From positions 1 to 64,000 of the forward strand of contig CAJUPY010000014.1 of assembly GCA_910588035.1 (NCBI GenBank): a stretch of DNA of 64,000 nucleotides, read 5' to 3'. The notes under the pieces are model-generated. The model saw only the letters and a list, made by a program, of their open reading frames with translations, did no database searches and had not been told where the DNA came from. The translations under genes were made by a program, and so were the position numbers. Each line of letters begins with the position of its first letter. Within the stretch, counting starts at the first letter, position 1. Below are positions 25,396-35,403 of this stretch, piece by piece. This DNA comes from an uncultured Muribaculaceae bacterium. GTDB lineage: Bacteria > Bacteroidota > Bacteroidia > Bacteroidales > Muribaculaceae.

Positions 25396-26829
25396 ATGAA
25401 AGAACAAGGCAGACCTTTTGAAATATTGCTGATCGCCGTTTCGGTGTTGATTGTGGCATCATTCATTCCGTTCAACAAATTGTCGGGTGGAGCGATGAAA
25501 GATTTCAATTTGTTCGGTGATCTGTTTCCCTCGGACAATGTTGTGGAGGTTACTAACGCCGACACATACATTGACCCCGATCTGTTGGCTCTTCAGGAAC
25601 AGGAAAACGAACCGGCGGTGGTCAGTGACGGAAAAGATGCCGCATCGACACAGTCTGACGATGTGCCTGTCGGTGACATCGCTGTCGCTGATAAAAACGC
25701 TACGGAACCCGATGTGGAATCTTCGCCCGTCAGTTCCTATGAGCCGTCACCCGACGGATTGATTGAAGATTTCACTCCGTCGCAAAACGGACTTTCGCGA
25801 CTGAAAGAGTCATTGTCGGCCGGCCGTAATGCGCGAATCGCCATTCTTGGCGATTCCTACATCGAGGGCGACATATTCTCGCAAGATGTGCGTGAACTGT
25901 TGCAGGAGGCCTATGGCGGTTCTGGAGCCGGTTATGTACCTGTTTCAACTAATCAGGCCGGTTTCCGACAGTCGGTGAGACAGGCATGCTCGGGGTGGAA
26001 AGAGCATGACTTCAGAAAGTCAAATAAAAAATACGCCTCGCTTCAAGGCTTCTATTACACTCCCGACACAAAGGGACGCGTCGAGATAAAAGGCTCGAAG
26101 AAAATGGCTCATGCCAAGTCGTGGGAACGGTCGACATTCATGTTCGTGGCGCCGTCGGGTGCTACGGTGACAGTGCAGGTCGACGGTAATGAACCTGAGA
26201 ACCGGCAGGTTGAGCCTTCCGATCAGGTTCAGGCGATTGTCATCGACGCCCCGGCTGAGAAGATATCACTGTCGTCTGACACTCCCGACCTGATCGCCCT
26301 CGGTCTCTATCTTGACGGAAACAGTGGCATAGCTCTCGACAACATGTCGATAAGAGGCTACGCCGGAATCAGACACAACATCATCTCTGAGAGTCTTGCT
26401 GAACAGATGCGCCGTCATGTTGATTACGATCTGATCATCATTGAATATGGAATCAATGCGATGTCGTCGGGTCATACAAATTACAATGCCTACATAAAGG
26501 CCATGGAGAAAGCCGTCGGTCAGATCAAGAAATGCTACCCGTTGGCCGACATCATGATAATGGGCATTGGCGACCGCGGTGAGAAAGTTGGAACTGAAGT
26601 ACACTCGATGTCGGCTGTCGAACCCATGATCGCTGCTCAACGCGACATGGCACGGAGACTCGGTTTGCTCTTTTGGGACACACGTGCGGCTATGGGGGGT
26701 GCCGATGCGGTGGTCTCGTGGGCTTCCACACGCGACGTCAATAAAGACTACATACATCTTTCCCACAAAGGTGGCGCGAGACTTGCCGAACTGTTTACCA
26801 ACGCACTAAAGACAAAGATTAATGAATAG
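25396..26829 (+). CDS. SGNH/GDSL-type hydrolase, membrane-anchored (1 of 2)
   Basis: A 477-residue protein with one N-terminal membrane anchor (residues ~12-28), a ~110-residue acidic low-complexity stretch, and an SGNH domain. Catalytic block I is 'AILGDSYIEGD' near residue 150, block III 'IIEYGINAMSSGH', and block V 'DYIHLSHKGGARL' with the Asp/His pair. Such proteins attach or remove acyl groups on envelope glycans. It sits just before a second SGNH gene (8-nt overlap) and an MBOAT gene, and these three probably form an O-acetylation set. Confidence 0.78.
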   Translation: MKEQGRPFEILLIAVSVLIVASFIPFNKLSGGAMKDFNLFGDLFPSDNVVEVTNADTYIDPDLLALQEQENEPAVVSDGKDAASTQSDDVPVGDIAVADKNATEPDVESSPVSSYEPSPDGLIEDFTPSQNGLSRLKESLSAGRNARIAILGDSYIEGDIFSQDVRELLQEAYGGSGAGYVPVSTNQAGFRQSVRQACSGWKEHDFRKSNKKYASLQGFYYTPDTKGRVEIKGSKKMAHAKSWERSTFMFVAPSGATVTVQVDGNEPENRQVEPSDQVQAIVIDAPAEKISLSSDTPDLIALGLYLDGNSGIALDNMSIRGYAGIRHNIISESLAEQMRRHVDYDLIIIEYGINAMSSGHTNYNAYIKAMEKAVGQIKKCYPLADIMIMGIGDRGEKVGTEVHSMSAVEPMIAAQRDMARRLGLLFWDTRAAMGGADAVVSWASTRDVNKDYIHLSHKGGARLAELFTNALKTKINE

Positions 26830-28135
26830 GCTCCCGACATTTCTTTCCGGCCTTTTGATCTGCCTGTTCTGCTCTTTGCCGGTGCGGGCCTATGAACCCG
26901 ATGACACACAGGCTGACCTGAGGGAAAATGAAGTCGTGATTTCGGGCGACGATTCCGGTTCGTCGATTCGCGATTACACTTTTCTCAGACCCGCGCTAAA
27001 CTACATCAGTCTCAACGGCGATGACTGGAGTCGTATTCAACGCGACTTCGCACGCACCGACAGCGCGGTATTCTCGATATTGCAGATCGGTGACAGCCAC
27101 ATTCAGGCTGATGTCTCGTCGTCACGTACACGCGATCTGCTCCAGAAACGATTCGGTGACGCGGGACGAGGTCTGATCACACCCTTGAAGATATGCGGAA
27201 CAAACGAGCCCTATAACTACAGTTTCACCACCAATGCGCCGGTGACATCAGCCAAACTGCTCAAGATGCCATGGCTGACCGACATGGGATTTACCGGAAC
27301 GGCATTCACGCCGAGATCATTGAAATATAATCTGAAACTTTCGACCGAAGTGACCCGGCGTCCGGAAGGTCATCAGTTCAGATCTGTCAGATTGATCGCG
27401 AACGGCAAACTGTTTGTCGACGGAGTGACCGACGGTAACGGAGACAAGGTCGGTTTTGAGGTTACACGCAATGATGACTACACCGACATATATCTGCACG
27501 ATGACCAGACCACCGTCGTGCTGAATATCCACAGTTTTGAACCGGTCACGATCTATGGAGCGTCCCTCAGCTCGCTCATGCCCGGAGTGGTATATCACGC
27601 GATCGGAAACAATGGTGCTACGTTCCAGAGCTACAACCGGCTTGGTTCGATGGGGGGCGATGTAACAATGCTCGACCCCGATCTGGTCATAATCAGTCTG
27701 GGCACAAATGAAGCTTTCAGCAAGTTGACTGATGATGCCATGTATGCCGAGATCGACTATCTTGTCAATGACATACGCCGGCATAATCCGGCAGCTAAGA
27801 TTCTTCTCACAACGCCAATGGAATGCCAGAAAGGAACACGCGTGGTCAGACGCTCGCGTTCCCGGTCGCGACGGCGTGTCTACTCGTCGTCACGAAATTA
27901 TACAGTCAACGATCGCGTGAAGGTGATGAGAGATGTCATTTTGCGCTATGGACGTGAAAACGGAGTTGCCACATACGACTGGTACGGCGTAGCGGGAGGC
28001 GACGGATCGTCTGCCAGATGGCTTGAAGCCGGACTTCTGAGCAAAGACCGCATACATTGCACTTTTTCCGGCTATGAAGTGGCAGGCGACCTGCTCCATG
28101 ACGCCTTGATCCATGCCTTGACTTTTAAGCAATAA
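26822..28135 (+). CDS. SGNH/GDSL-type hydrolase, exported (2 of 2)
   Basis: A 437-residue protein with a signal peptide (residues 1-23, cut near VRA). SGNH block I 'QIGDSHIQAD' (Gly90-Asp91-Ser92), block III 'IISLGTNEAFSKL', and block V 'DRIHCTFSGYEVAGDL'. A carbohydrate-binding-like beta domain lies between blocks I and III. Expected in the periplasm, where it could receive acyl groups passed by the MBOAT protein. Overlaps the previous gene by 8 nt. Confidence 0.8.
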   Translation: MNRLPTFLSGLLICLFCSLPVRAYEPDDTQADLRENEVVISGDDSGSSIRDYTFLRPALNYISLNGDDWSRIQRDFARTDSAVFSILQIGDSHIQADVSSSRTRDLLQKRFGDAGRGLITPLKICGTNEPYNYSFTTNAPVTSAKLLKMPWLTDMGFTGTAFTPRSLKYNLKLSTEVTRRPEGHQFRSVRLIANGKLFVDGVTDGNGDKVGFEVTRNDDYTDIYLHDDQTTVVLNIHSFEPVTIYGASLSSLMPGVVYHAIGNNGATFQSYNRLGSMGGDVTMLDPDLVIISLGTNEAFSKLTDDAMYAEIDYLVNDIRRHNPAAKILLTTPMECQKGTRVVRRSRSRSRRRVYSSSRNYTVNDRVKVMRDVILRYGRENGVATYDWYGVAGGDGSSARWLEAGLLSKDRIHCTFSGYEVAGDLLHDALIHALTFKQ

Positions 28136-28147
28136 AAATTTCATAGA

Positions 28148-29626
28148 ATGAGTGAATTTAAAAACGCACTACACGATATACTTCTGTTTGACGCAGCTAA
28201 TCCGCTGCTTTTCAACACCGGATTGTTCTTGCTGCTGTTTCTGTGCTTTCTCGGCATATATAAGCTTCTAAGCCGGTGGCAGTCGGTGAAGATGATATTT
28301 GTTATCTTGTTCTCGCTTTATTTCTACTATAAATCAAGTGCCGGATACTGTTTCGTTCTGCTCGGCGTCTGTGTCTTCGACTTCGTGCTCGGCAACCTGC
28401 TCGGAGCGGCCCGCAACGACACGCTCAGAAAGACAATGGTGGCGGTCAATGTAGTGGTTAATGTCGGAATGCTGGTCTATTTCAAATACTTCAATCTGCT
28501 GATCCGGACTTTCGCTGACATCGCTTCGGTCAGATTTGACCCGTTTGACATCATATTGCCCGCCGGAATCTCATTTTTCACATTCCGCTCGATCAGCTAC
28601 ATTGTCGACATATATCGCGGTGACATAAAACCTTGCACTAATTTCCTGCACTACACCTTTTTCCTGACTTTCTTCCCGCCGTTGCTCGCCGGTCCGGTAG
28701 TCAGGGCAAAAGATATGCTTCCGCAGATAAAAGATAATAAAGGTGCTGACCGCTTCATGACCGGAGCCGGTTTTTTTCTGATAATCACCGGACTGGTCAA
28801 GAAAGTTGTCATTGCCGATTACATAAGCGGCAATTTTGTAGACCGCATTTTTGATAATCCGGCCCTATACACCGGTTTCGAGAATCTCATGGGCGTATAT
28901 GGCTTCGCTCTTCAGCTCTACTGCGATTTCTCGGGTTATTCCGACATGGCGATTGGCATCGCGTTGCTTCTCGGGTTCAGATTCAAAGACAACTTCGACA
29001 GTCCCTATAAGTCGCAGAGCCCGACCGAGTTCTGGCGTCGTTGGCACATATCGCTCTCATCGTGGCTTAGAGATTACCTTTATATACCGATGGGCGGAAG
29101 CCGCACGTCGAAACTGAAAAGCCATCGCAACCTTGTGACGACAATGGTGTTGGGTGGTCTTTGGCACGGTGCATCGTGGATGTATGTGATCTGGGGGGCA
29201 TGGAACGGTGTGCTGCTCGTTCTCCACAAAATCTACAAAAGACTGTTTGGCATAGGTAAAGACGACAGACCCGGAGCTGTCAGACGTTTTTTCAATATCC
29301 TCGTCACCTTCAATCTGATGGCTTTCGGATTCATGTTCTTCAGGTCTGAATCAATGGAGAAGGTAGGCGACATGATCACTCAGATTTTCACCAACTTCCA
29401 CATCGACGTGTGGCGTCAGTTTGTCGACGGTTATTTCATGATAGTGGTGACTATAGTAATAGGCTTTGTTCTCCATTTCACGCCCCGCTCCATGACATTG
29501 AAAGTACAGGATCGCTTCACTGCTCTCGGCGGAGTTGCCCAGGCTGTCGTTCTTGCGCTTGTCATTCTGTTCATCATCCAGGTGCGTCAGAGCGATCTGG
29601 TGCCGTTCATCTATCTACAATATTGA
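28148..29626 (+). CDS. MBOAT-family O-acyltransferase (AlgI/DltB-like)
   Basis: A 492-residue polytopic membrane protein. The MBOAT core has 'RRWHISLSSWLRDYLYIPMGG' (His300) and 'LGGLWHGASWMYVIWGAWNG' with the invariant His340. AlgI and PatA-type members carry acetyl groups across the membrane to periplasmic SGNH partners that modify alginate, peptidoglycan or other polymers. Twelve nt after the second SGNH gene, supporting that model; acceptor unknown. It ends 5 nt from the convergent nrdG stop, with no terminator between. Confidence 0.9.
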   Translation: MSEFKNALHDILLFDAANPLLFNTGLFLLLFLCFLGIYKLLSRWQSVKMIFVILFSLYFYYKSSAGYCFVLLGVCVFDFVLGNLLGAARNDTLRKTMVAVNVVVNVGMLVYFKYFNLLIRTFADIASVRFDPFDIILPAGISFFTFRSISYIVDIYRGDIKPCTNFLHYTFFLTFFPPLLAGPVVRAKDMLPQIKDNKGADRFMTGAGFFLIITGLVKKVVIADYISGNFVDRIFDNPALYTGFENLMGVYGFALQLYCDFSGYSDMAIGIALLLGFRFKDNFDSPYKSQSPTEFWRRWHISLSSWLRDYLYIPMGGSRTSKLKSHRNLVTTMVLGGLWHGASWMYVIWGAWNGVLLVLHKIYKRLFGIGKDDRPGAVRRFFNILVTFNLMAFGFMFFRSESMEKVGDMITQIFTNFHIDVWRQFVDGYFMIVVTIVIGFVLHFTPRSMTLKVQDRFTALGGVAQAVVLALVILFIIQVRQSDLVPFIYLQY

Positions 29627-29631
29627 GCCGG

Positions 29632-30111
29632 TTATTCCTCAAACATCACGACTGAACCTTTTCTCATCGACTCAACGACATCAATCAGACGTTGGTTAGA
29701 CGAGCCCCTGAACCGTAGAGTCAGATCTTTCAGCTCTGACCGGAAGCGTCCGTCGACAAGAACGTCTATGTGACCGAGAATCGGTCTCAGACGGTCGCTC
29801 TCGAGGACCTGTTCATATGTGTAGCCCGTGTAGCACCAGATATTTTTCCCGATGCTCTTGATCTGTTGTGCGAGTTTTACAAGTTCTTCAATCTGAAACA
29901 GCGGATCGCCTCCCGAAAATGTGACATCAAAGTCGTTCTCGATCACATGTCCCATGATTTCATCGCGTGAAATCTCTGTGCCGCTGTCGGCCGGCCACGA
30001 CTGCTTGTTATGACAGTCGTGGCATTGATGTGTGCATCCGGCGAAATAGACAGTTGTTCTTAAGCCGGGACCGTCAACACAGGTTCCGTCATAGATGTCG
30101 ATAACTCTCAT
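29632..30111 (-). CDS. nrdG: Anaerobic ribonucleotide reductase activating protein
   Basis: A 159-residue radical SAM activase. The CxxxCxxC cluster is Cys26, Cys30, Cys33 in AGCTHQCHDCHN; 'VTFSGGDPL' follows. It uses S-adenosylmethionine to create the glycyl radical of NrdD. It lies 10 nt downstream of nrdD in the same transcript, the standard arrangement in anaerobes. Confidence 0.95.
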   Translation of the reverse strand: MRVIDIYDGTCVDGPGLRTTVYFAGCTHQCHDCHNKQSWPADSGTEISRDEIMGHVIENDFDVTFSGGDPLFQIEELVKLAQQIKSIGKNIWCYTGYTYEQVLESDRLRPILGHIDVLVDGRFRSELKDLTLRFRGSSNQRLIDVVESMRKGSVVMFEE

Positions 30112-30121
30112 CGTCAGGGAA

Positions 30122-32329
30122 TCATTCGTGGACTACGCGGTCGTGGAGTTCGGCAAGTTTGGCCTTGTTCCAGCGGTCGGTGGTTCCTACAAGATATCCG
30201 GTGATGCGCTGCAGTTTGTCAATGTTGCGGCTTCCGCATTTCGGACAAACTTCGAGTTCGCTTTGTGCGTCTTCATATCCGCAGTCCATGCATCGGTTGC
30301 GGTTGTGGTTTACCGAGCAATAGCCGATGTTGTGGCGGTGCATGAGCTCTACTATGTCACTTATGGCCTTGGGATTGTGTGTGGCGTCACCGTCGATCTC
30401 GACATAGAAAATGTGTCCGCCGCGTGTCAGGTCGTGATATGGAGCCTCGACCATAGCTTTATGGCGTGGAGAGCAGTGGTAGTAGACGGGAACATGGTTT
30501 GAGTTGGTGTAATAGATCTTGTCGGTTATGCCCGGGAGAATGCCGAATGCAGCACGGTCTTTGACCGTGAACTTGCCTGACAGGCCTTCGGCGGGAGTGG
30601 CAAGTATCGAGAAATTGTGGTTGTATCGGTCTGAAAACTCAATGGCGCGGTCTCTCATATGGCCGACGATTTTCAACCCGAGTTCCTGTGCCATGGCATC
30701 TTCTCCGTGGTGTTTGCCGACAAGGGCGACAAGACATTCTGCAAGTCCGATGAATCCGATGCCGAGTGTGCCCTGATTGATCACCGGCTCGATGGTGCCG
30801 TTGGCCGACAGTTGATCGCCTCCGTTCCACAGTCGTGACATCAATAGCGGAAATTGTTTTGCGAGTGCCGTCTTCTGGAAGTCGTAGCGGTCACACAGCT
30901 GACGGGCTGTTATCTCGAGCACGTCATCGAGTTTCTTGAAAAAGTGCTCTATCCGTTCCTCTTTGTTGACATAGGCCATGCACTCGATCGCTATTCTGAC
31001 GATGTTGATCGTTGTGAAGCTGAGATTGCCACGGCCTATAGAGGTCTTCTCGCCATAGCGGTTCTCGAACACACGTGTGCGGCAACCCATGGTAGCCACT
31101 TCATATCGGTATCGTTTCGGATCTTCGGCATTCCATTTCTCATGGCGGTTGAACGTAGCGTCGAGATTGACGAAGTTGGGGAAGAAGCGGCGTGCCGTAA
31201 CCTTGCAGGCTTCCATATAAAGGTCATAGTTGCGGTCTTCCGGAAGGTGGTTGACACCGTCCTTGACTTTCCATATCTGAATGGGGAATATTGCTGTAGC
31301 TCCGTTACCGACTCCTTCATAAGTCGTTTGAAGCAACTCTCTGATTATGCATCGCCCTTCGGCCGAAGTGTCGGTGCCATAGTTGATCGAACTGAAGACA
31401 ACCTGGTTTCCTCCGCGGGAGTGTATCGAATTCATGTTGTGTACAAAAGCTTCCATGGCTTGATGAACTCGCGCTACAGTGCGGTTGACTGCATGTTGAA
31501 TGGCACGTTCCTTTCCTTCGAGGCCTTCAAGCGGCTTTCTGAGGTAGTCGTCAATTTCGGTTTCATAACATGATGACAGATCTTCACCCGTCATCTCCTC
31601 GATATTCTTGACCTCTTCGATAAAAGATGAGCGTACGTATGGGGCGAGATAGAAGTCAAAGGCCGGAATTGCCTGACCTCCGTGCATTTCGTTCTGGGCT
31701 GTCTCGAGCGATATGCAACCGATTATACTGGCGGTCTCTATCCTTTTGGCGGGCCGCGACTCTCCGTGACCGGCAATAAATCCTCCCTCGAGAATGCGGT
31801 CGAGCGGGTGCTGGACACACGTCAGGCTTTTGGTCGGGTAGTAGTCTTTGTCGTGAATGTGAATGTATCCGGCTTTGACTGCGTCGCGCGATTCTTCTGA
31901 AATCAGATAGTCGTCTACGAACGGTTTTGTCGTCTCGCTGGCAAATTTCATCATCATGCCTGCCGGAGAATCGGTGTTCATATTTGCATTCTCACGCGTT
32001 ATGTCATTGTTTTTGGCTTCAATGATCTCAAGAAACATGTCGCGGGTTTTCGCGCGGCGGGCAATGCTGCGTTTGTCACGATAGGAGATATAGCGTTTCG
32101 CAACCTCCTTGCGCGGACTCTTCATCAATTCAAACTCGACTCTGTCTTGAATTTCCTCGACTGTCATTTGTTCATTGCCGGTCATGCCGATGCGGTCGGC
32201 GATGCGGCCGATCAATGACTCGTCTTCACCCATTGGGGTCTGAAGCATCGCTTTTCTGATGGCGGCCTTGATTTTTTCTTCGTTGTAACCGACAATGCGG
32301 CCATCTCGTTTTACTACTGTCTGTATCAT
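30122..32329 (-). CDS. nrdD: Anaerobic ribonucleoside-triphosphate reductase
   Basis: A 735-residue class III reductase. The N-terminal ATP-cone (residues ~1-95: VVKRDGRIVGYNEEKI) binds allosteric nucleotide. The glycyl-radical barrel follows, with a C-terminal Zn site (CMDCGY, CPKCG) and the radical-glycine motif RITGY (Gly711). It makes dNTPs from NTPs without oxygen. A Bacteroidetes promoter is at 32376-32406; nrdG is downstream. Confidence 0.97.
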   Translation of the reverse strand: MIQTVVKRDGRIVGYNEEKIKAAIRKAMLQTPMGEDESLIGRIADRIGMTGNEQMTVEEIQDRVEFELMKSPRKEVAKRYISYRDKRSIARRAKTRDMFLEIIEAKNNDITRENANMNTDSPAGMMMKFASETTKPFVDDYLISEESRDAVKAGYIHIHDKDYYPTKSLTCVQHPLDRILEGGFIAGHGESRPAKRIETASIIGCISLETAQNEMHGGQAIPAFDFYLAPYVRSSFIEEVKNIEEMTGEDLSSCYETEIDDYLRKPLEGLEGKERAIQHAVNRTVARVHQAMEAFVHNMNSIHSRGGNQVVFSSINYGTDTSAEGRCIIRELLQTTYEGVGNGATAIFPIQIWKVKDGVNHLPEDRNYDLYMEACKVTARRFFPNFVNLDATFNRHEKWNAEDPKRYRYEVATMGCRTRVFENRYGEKTSIGRGNLSFTTINIVRIAIECMAYVNKEERIEHFFKKLDDVLEITARQLCDRYDFQKTALAKQFPLLMSRLWNGGDQLSANGTIEPVINQGTLGIGFIGLAECLVALVGKHHGEDAMAQELGLKIVGHMRDRAIEFSDRYNHNFSILATPAEGLSGKFTVKDRAAFGILPGITDKIYYTNSNHVPVYYHCSPRHKAMVEAPYHDLTRGGHIFYVEIDGDATHNPKAISDIVELMHRHNIGYCSVNHNRNRCMDCGYEDAQSELEVCPKCGSRNIDKLQRITGYLVGTTDRWNKAKLAELHDRVVHE

Positions 32330-32375
32330 GATGGGTGAATTGGATAGTTAAAATTGGTCGATGTTTTTACTGATG

Positions 32376-32406
32376 CAAAGTAAGCTATATTAATTGTGGT
32401 GTGCAA
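32376..32406 (-). promoter_or_regulatory. nrdDG promoter
   Basis: On the minus strand: TTTTTTG (ending at 32404), 20-bp spacer, TTACTTTG at 32383-32376, a one-mismatch -7 box. The -7 box ends 46 nt before the nrdD start. Confidence 0.55.
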
Positions 32407-32419
32407 AAAAAAATAGGAT

Positions 32420-32461
32420 AAAAAAATCAGCATATTTTCTACTTTAGAAAGCATGCTGATT
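32420..32461 (-). terminator. Terminator of the mlaEF-barrel-phosphoethanolamine transferase operon
   Basis: Stem AATCAGCAT / ATGCTGATT (9 bp) with an A-run on the plus strand, which becomes a T-run for minus-strand transcripts ending at 32532. Confidence 0.7.
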
Positions 32462-32531
32462 CACTTCTTCATATAAATTACTTTAAATCAATAATATATT
32501 GTGTATTTATTGGAATTGTGTCTAAATAGTA

Positions 32532-34232
32532 TTATTGATTTGTTTTCAAAAATGATTTTTTATTGAAAAGATCGATATCCTGTTTTTTTAATCCTGAAGA
32601 CAATAGATCAACAGATTGGTTTCTGTCAGTCAGATACAAAGCCTCTGGCGATCTGAAGTTTGGTGAAGCGGTCGACAGGCTGTCGTTATACATCGGTGTG
32701 ATGATTCCCGACACGTCAAGAATGGTGTGGAACAGAGACACCGACGGTGACATGAACTTGTGGCGGTTGCTGTTGATTGCATCTGATATCTGCGGTTCTT
32801 GTCTGTCGAGTTCTTTCGATATCCATACGATCATCGGAACGTACAGCTGGTGATAGGTCGGAGTGGGAGAGGCGTGGAGAAACCGGTTTCTGTCATCATC
32901 ATAGATGTCCTCGCCATGGTCGGGGGCATAAAACAGTGCAGATACACAATCGGCCGAGTCGAGCATGGCAATCGCTTCTGAAAGATATGAATCGATATAC
33001 CTTATTGTGTTGTCGAACGCATTGATGAGTTTGTCGCGGTTGCCCGGATTGGCATCGGTGAAACTGTCGGGTTTGAAGTAGCTGAATTCGGCCGGATAGC
33101 GGTCACGGTAATTGAAGTGTGATCCGTAGGTGTGCAGGACAATGAACTGCTTCTTGTGTATGGTGTCGGCGAGAGCAGCTCCGAGCAGTTCCATAAGGCG
33201 TCGGTCGCTCATGTCAGAGTCTGGATCATCGGGCAGATAAACTGTCGTATCGGCTTCGTTGCTGAAAAATTCGGTGTAGCTTCTGTTGCGTCTCTGGCTT
33301 GAGAAGAAAGAGGTGTGGAATCCGGCCTCGTTAAATGCCGTTATGATACTTTTAATATTGTTGATCGAGTCGAAGTTTTCAGCTGTGAGAGGCGTCATCA
33401 TCAGCGGCACGCTTTTGTGGGTGGTGTTGCTCTGTGACAGCGCACGGTCAAATGTTGTCAGACGTTCGATTTGTGATAGTTTCGGATTTGTCTCGCGGCT
33501 GTAGCCACACAGTTGCCAGTTCTCTGCCCTTGACGTCTCGCCGATCACCGCGACGTAGATCTCGCGCAAGTCTCTGTCTCTTTCCGAATCAGCGTTATAG
33601 GCGAACCGTGCTGACGTCTCGTGATAGTTCTCGACCTCGCCATAGCGTTCAAAAGCGCGGTAGAGGTTTTCAATCACATTTGCCGGAAAAAGATCGGCCG
33701 ACACAGAGTAGCTGCGGTCAAAGACCGCGGTCAAGATCATCAAAGAGGTTGAAATAGCGAGAGAAATAGATGAAATCTTGAAGTAACATTTCTTGAAACT
33801 CTGGCTCATCTCCCGTTTTCTGATTGTGGCGGCTATAGAGTAGACTATTGCCGGCACGTAAAGAATGACGACGACTCCGATCGCGATCATCAGGTTTCCA
33901 AGAAGTTCGTTCACCTCTTCGACGCTTGTGGTGACAACGTTCAGAAACATGTCTACACCAATGATCGCACCTCCGTAAAGATAGAGCAGGACGATCTGAA
34001 AACCGGCCAGAATCATGAACGGAACACACAACAACGCGGTGATAGGACACCTGCGCCACGATGACATTAGAAATGCATAGAATGAAAGCGGAAGAATCAG
34101 ATTTACAATTTTCCCTGCCGCAGACATCTGTTCGGTTATGTCAAGGCCTATGTTTGGTGCGATCAGCAGAATTGGCAATACGATTGCGAGCCATTCGCAG
34201 TTGCTGATGTCGTTTAATTTAAAATGCTTCAT
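32532..34232 (-). CDS. Phosphoethanolamine transferase (EptA-like, sulfatase fold)
   Basis: A 566-residue inner-membrane enzyme: about five N-terminal membrane helices (residues ~10-160), then a periplasmic alkaline phosphatase/sulfatase domain. 'VIGETSRAENWQLCGY' begins at about residue 230, 'SNTTHKSVPLMM' holds the likely Thr nucleophile, and 'APDHGED' (about Asp434-His435) completes the Zn site. Relatives move phosphoethanolamine from phosphatidylethanolamine to lipid A or glycans, which can change resistance to cationic peptides. The start at 34232 gives a 14-nt overlap with the upstream barrel gene; a 14-residue longer start is possible. Confidence 0.88.
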   Translation of the reverse strand: MKHFKLNDISNCEWLAIVLPILLIAPNIGLDITEQMSAAGKIVNLILPLSFYAFLMSSWRRCPITALLCVPFMILAGFQIVLLYLYGGAIIGVDMFLNVVTTSVEEVNELLGNLMIAIGVVVILYVPAIVYSIAATIRKREMSQSFKKCYFKISSISLAISTSLMILTAVFDRSYSVSADLFPANVIENLYRAFERYGEVENYHETSARFAYNADSERDRDLREIYVAVIGETSRAENWQLCGYSRETNPKLSQIERLTTFDRALSQSNTTHKSVPLMMTPLTAENFDSINNIKSIITAFNEAGFHTSFFSSQRRNRSYTEFFSNEADTTVYLPDDPDSDMSDRRLMELLGAALADTIHKKQFIVLHTYGSHFNYRDRYPAEFSYFKPDSFTDANPGNRDKLINAFDNTIRYIDSYLSEAIAMLDSADCVSALFYAPDHGEDIYDDDRNRFLHASPTPTYHQLYVPMIVWISKELDRQEPQISDAINSNRHKFMSPSVSLFHTILDVSGIITPMYNDSLSTASPNFRSPEALYLTDRNQSVDLLSSGLKKQDIDLFNKKSFLKTNQ

Positions 34233-35391
34233 TGATATTGAATACGAAACCTGACGTATGGCGTCCGAAGCCATAGTCGAGACGCACGTTTATTCTGTTT
34301 TTGAATTCCCAGCGGTAGCCGATTCCGAAGTTCGGAAGAATCTCACGCCATCTGACTGCCGAGAATTTTGGAAAAATGGTTCCGGCTCCCGCCCAGACTA
34401 CAATGCCGTTTCTGTGATATACATGCTGACGAAGCTCGACTGTGGCGTCAATCTCACATTTGTCGCGGTATTGTCCGTCATAGTAGCCTCTCATCGTGTT
34501 ACTGCCTCCGAGAGTGGCGAGCATTCCCCAGGGAGTGTTGCCATAGGTGAGCATGCCATGTATCTGCGTGGCTATGACACCGCCTTTCCAAACGCGGTGA
34601 TAGCCGCTCGCAGTCAGTTCGGTGCTTGAGAATGCATAGTGATTCCACAGAAAACGCGGGTAAAATTTTTGTTCAAGACTGAAAAAATAGCCTTTGAAAG
34701 CGTTGTTGATGTTGTCTCGTGAGTCATAGTAGACAGTTGCTCCGACTCCATAGTTTTTGGTTCTCATCGACTGGCCGTCCCACAGACTCAGATCCGTGAC
34801 ATTTTTTCCGTTTATGAAGCTGAACTGACCCGAAGGACCGGCAAACAGATTGTCTGTGAGACGAAACATGAACGATGCCTCCACTTTGGCCTGGAGTCTC
34901 TTGTACTTGGTCTCGTTTGATTCTTTTATCGCATTGTCATAGCCGATTCCCCAGAATTTGCTTGAGAAGGAATAGAAATAGAGTTTATAGTTGAGTCTGT
35001 ATCTGTCTTCAGGGAAAATGTGATAGCCTCTGATGCCGATCAGATAAAATCCGACTGAAGAGAGATCGCCATAGAGCGACACATTGCTCGGCGGGGTGAT
35101 TGTGTCGGCGAGATTCGTGCGGTATAATCCGGCTGCGACCAGGCCGAGTCCGACTTTTGTGTCTGACGAATAATGCGGTCCTCCGATGATACTGAAGTCA
35201 AATTTCTTGTTCAGCTTCTGCTTGTTTGATTCCTCAAAATAGCTGATTATGCTTTTAATTATACCCTTTTTCTTTACAATTGAATCAGTCTGTGACACCT
35301 GGAGCGAATCTTGAGCCGCAACCGTTCCATAGAAAGATATGAATATTATCAGGTACAATAATCGCTGCATGGTCATTGCATTAAGATTCAT
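34219..35391 (-). CDS. Outer membrane barrel protein, BamA/TamA (surface antigen D15) family
   Basis: A 390-residue exported protein. A signal peptide (MQRLLYLIIFISFYGTVAAQ after a short lead) precedes a beta-barrel with alternating hydrophobic strands. The C-terminal 'GIGYRWEFKNRINVRLDYGFG' resembles the last strands of D15-type barrels and the sequence ends in aromatic Phe. No POTRA repeats fit in the short N-terminus. Alternative ATGs lie a few codons inside. In the mlaE-mlaF operon this could be the outer membrane partner for lipid movement; that is inference. Confidence 0.78.
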   Translation of the reverse strand: MNLNAMTMQRLLYLIIFISFYGTVAAQDSLQVSQTDSIVKKKGIIKSIISYFEESNKQKLNKKFDFSIIGGPHYSSDTKVGLGLVAAGLYRTNLADTITPPSNVSLYGDLSSVGFYLIGIRGYHIFPEDRYRLNYKLYFYSFSSKFWGIGYDNAIKESNETKYKRLQAKVEASFMFRLTDNLFAGPSGQFSFINGKNVTDLSLWDGQSMRTKNYGVGATVYYDSRDNINNAFKGYFFSLEQKFYPRFLWNHYAFSSTELTASGYHRVWKGGVIATQIHGMLTYGNTPWGMLATLGGSNTMRGYYDGQYRDKCEIDATVELRQHVYHRNGIVVWAGAGTIFPKFSAVRWREILPNFGIGYRWEFKNRINVRLDYGFGRHTSGFVFNINEAF

Positions 35392-35403
35392 TGACTGTTA
35401 GGG

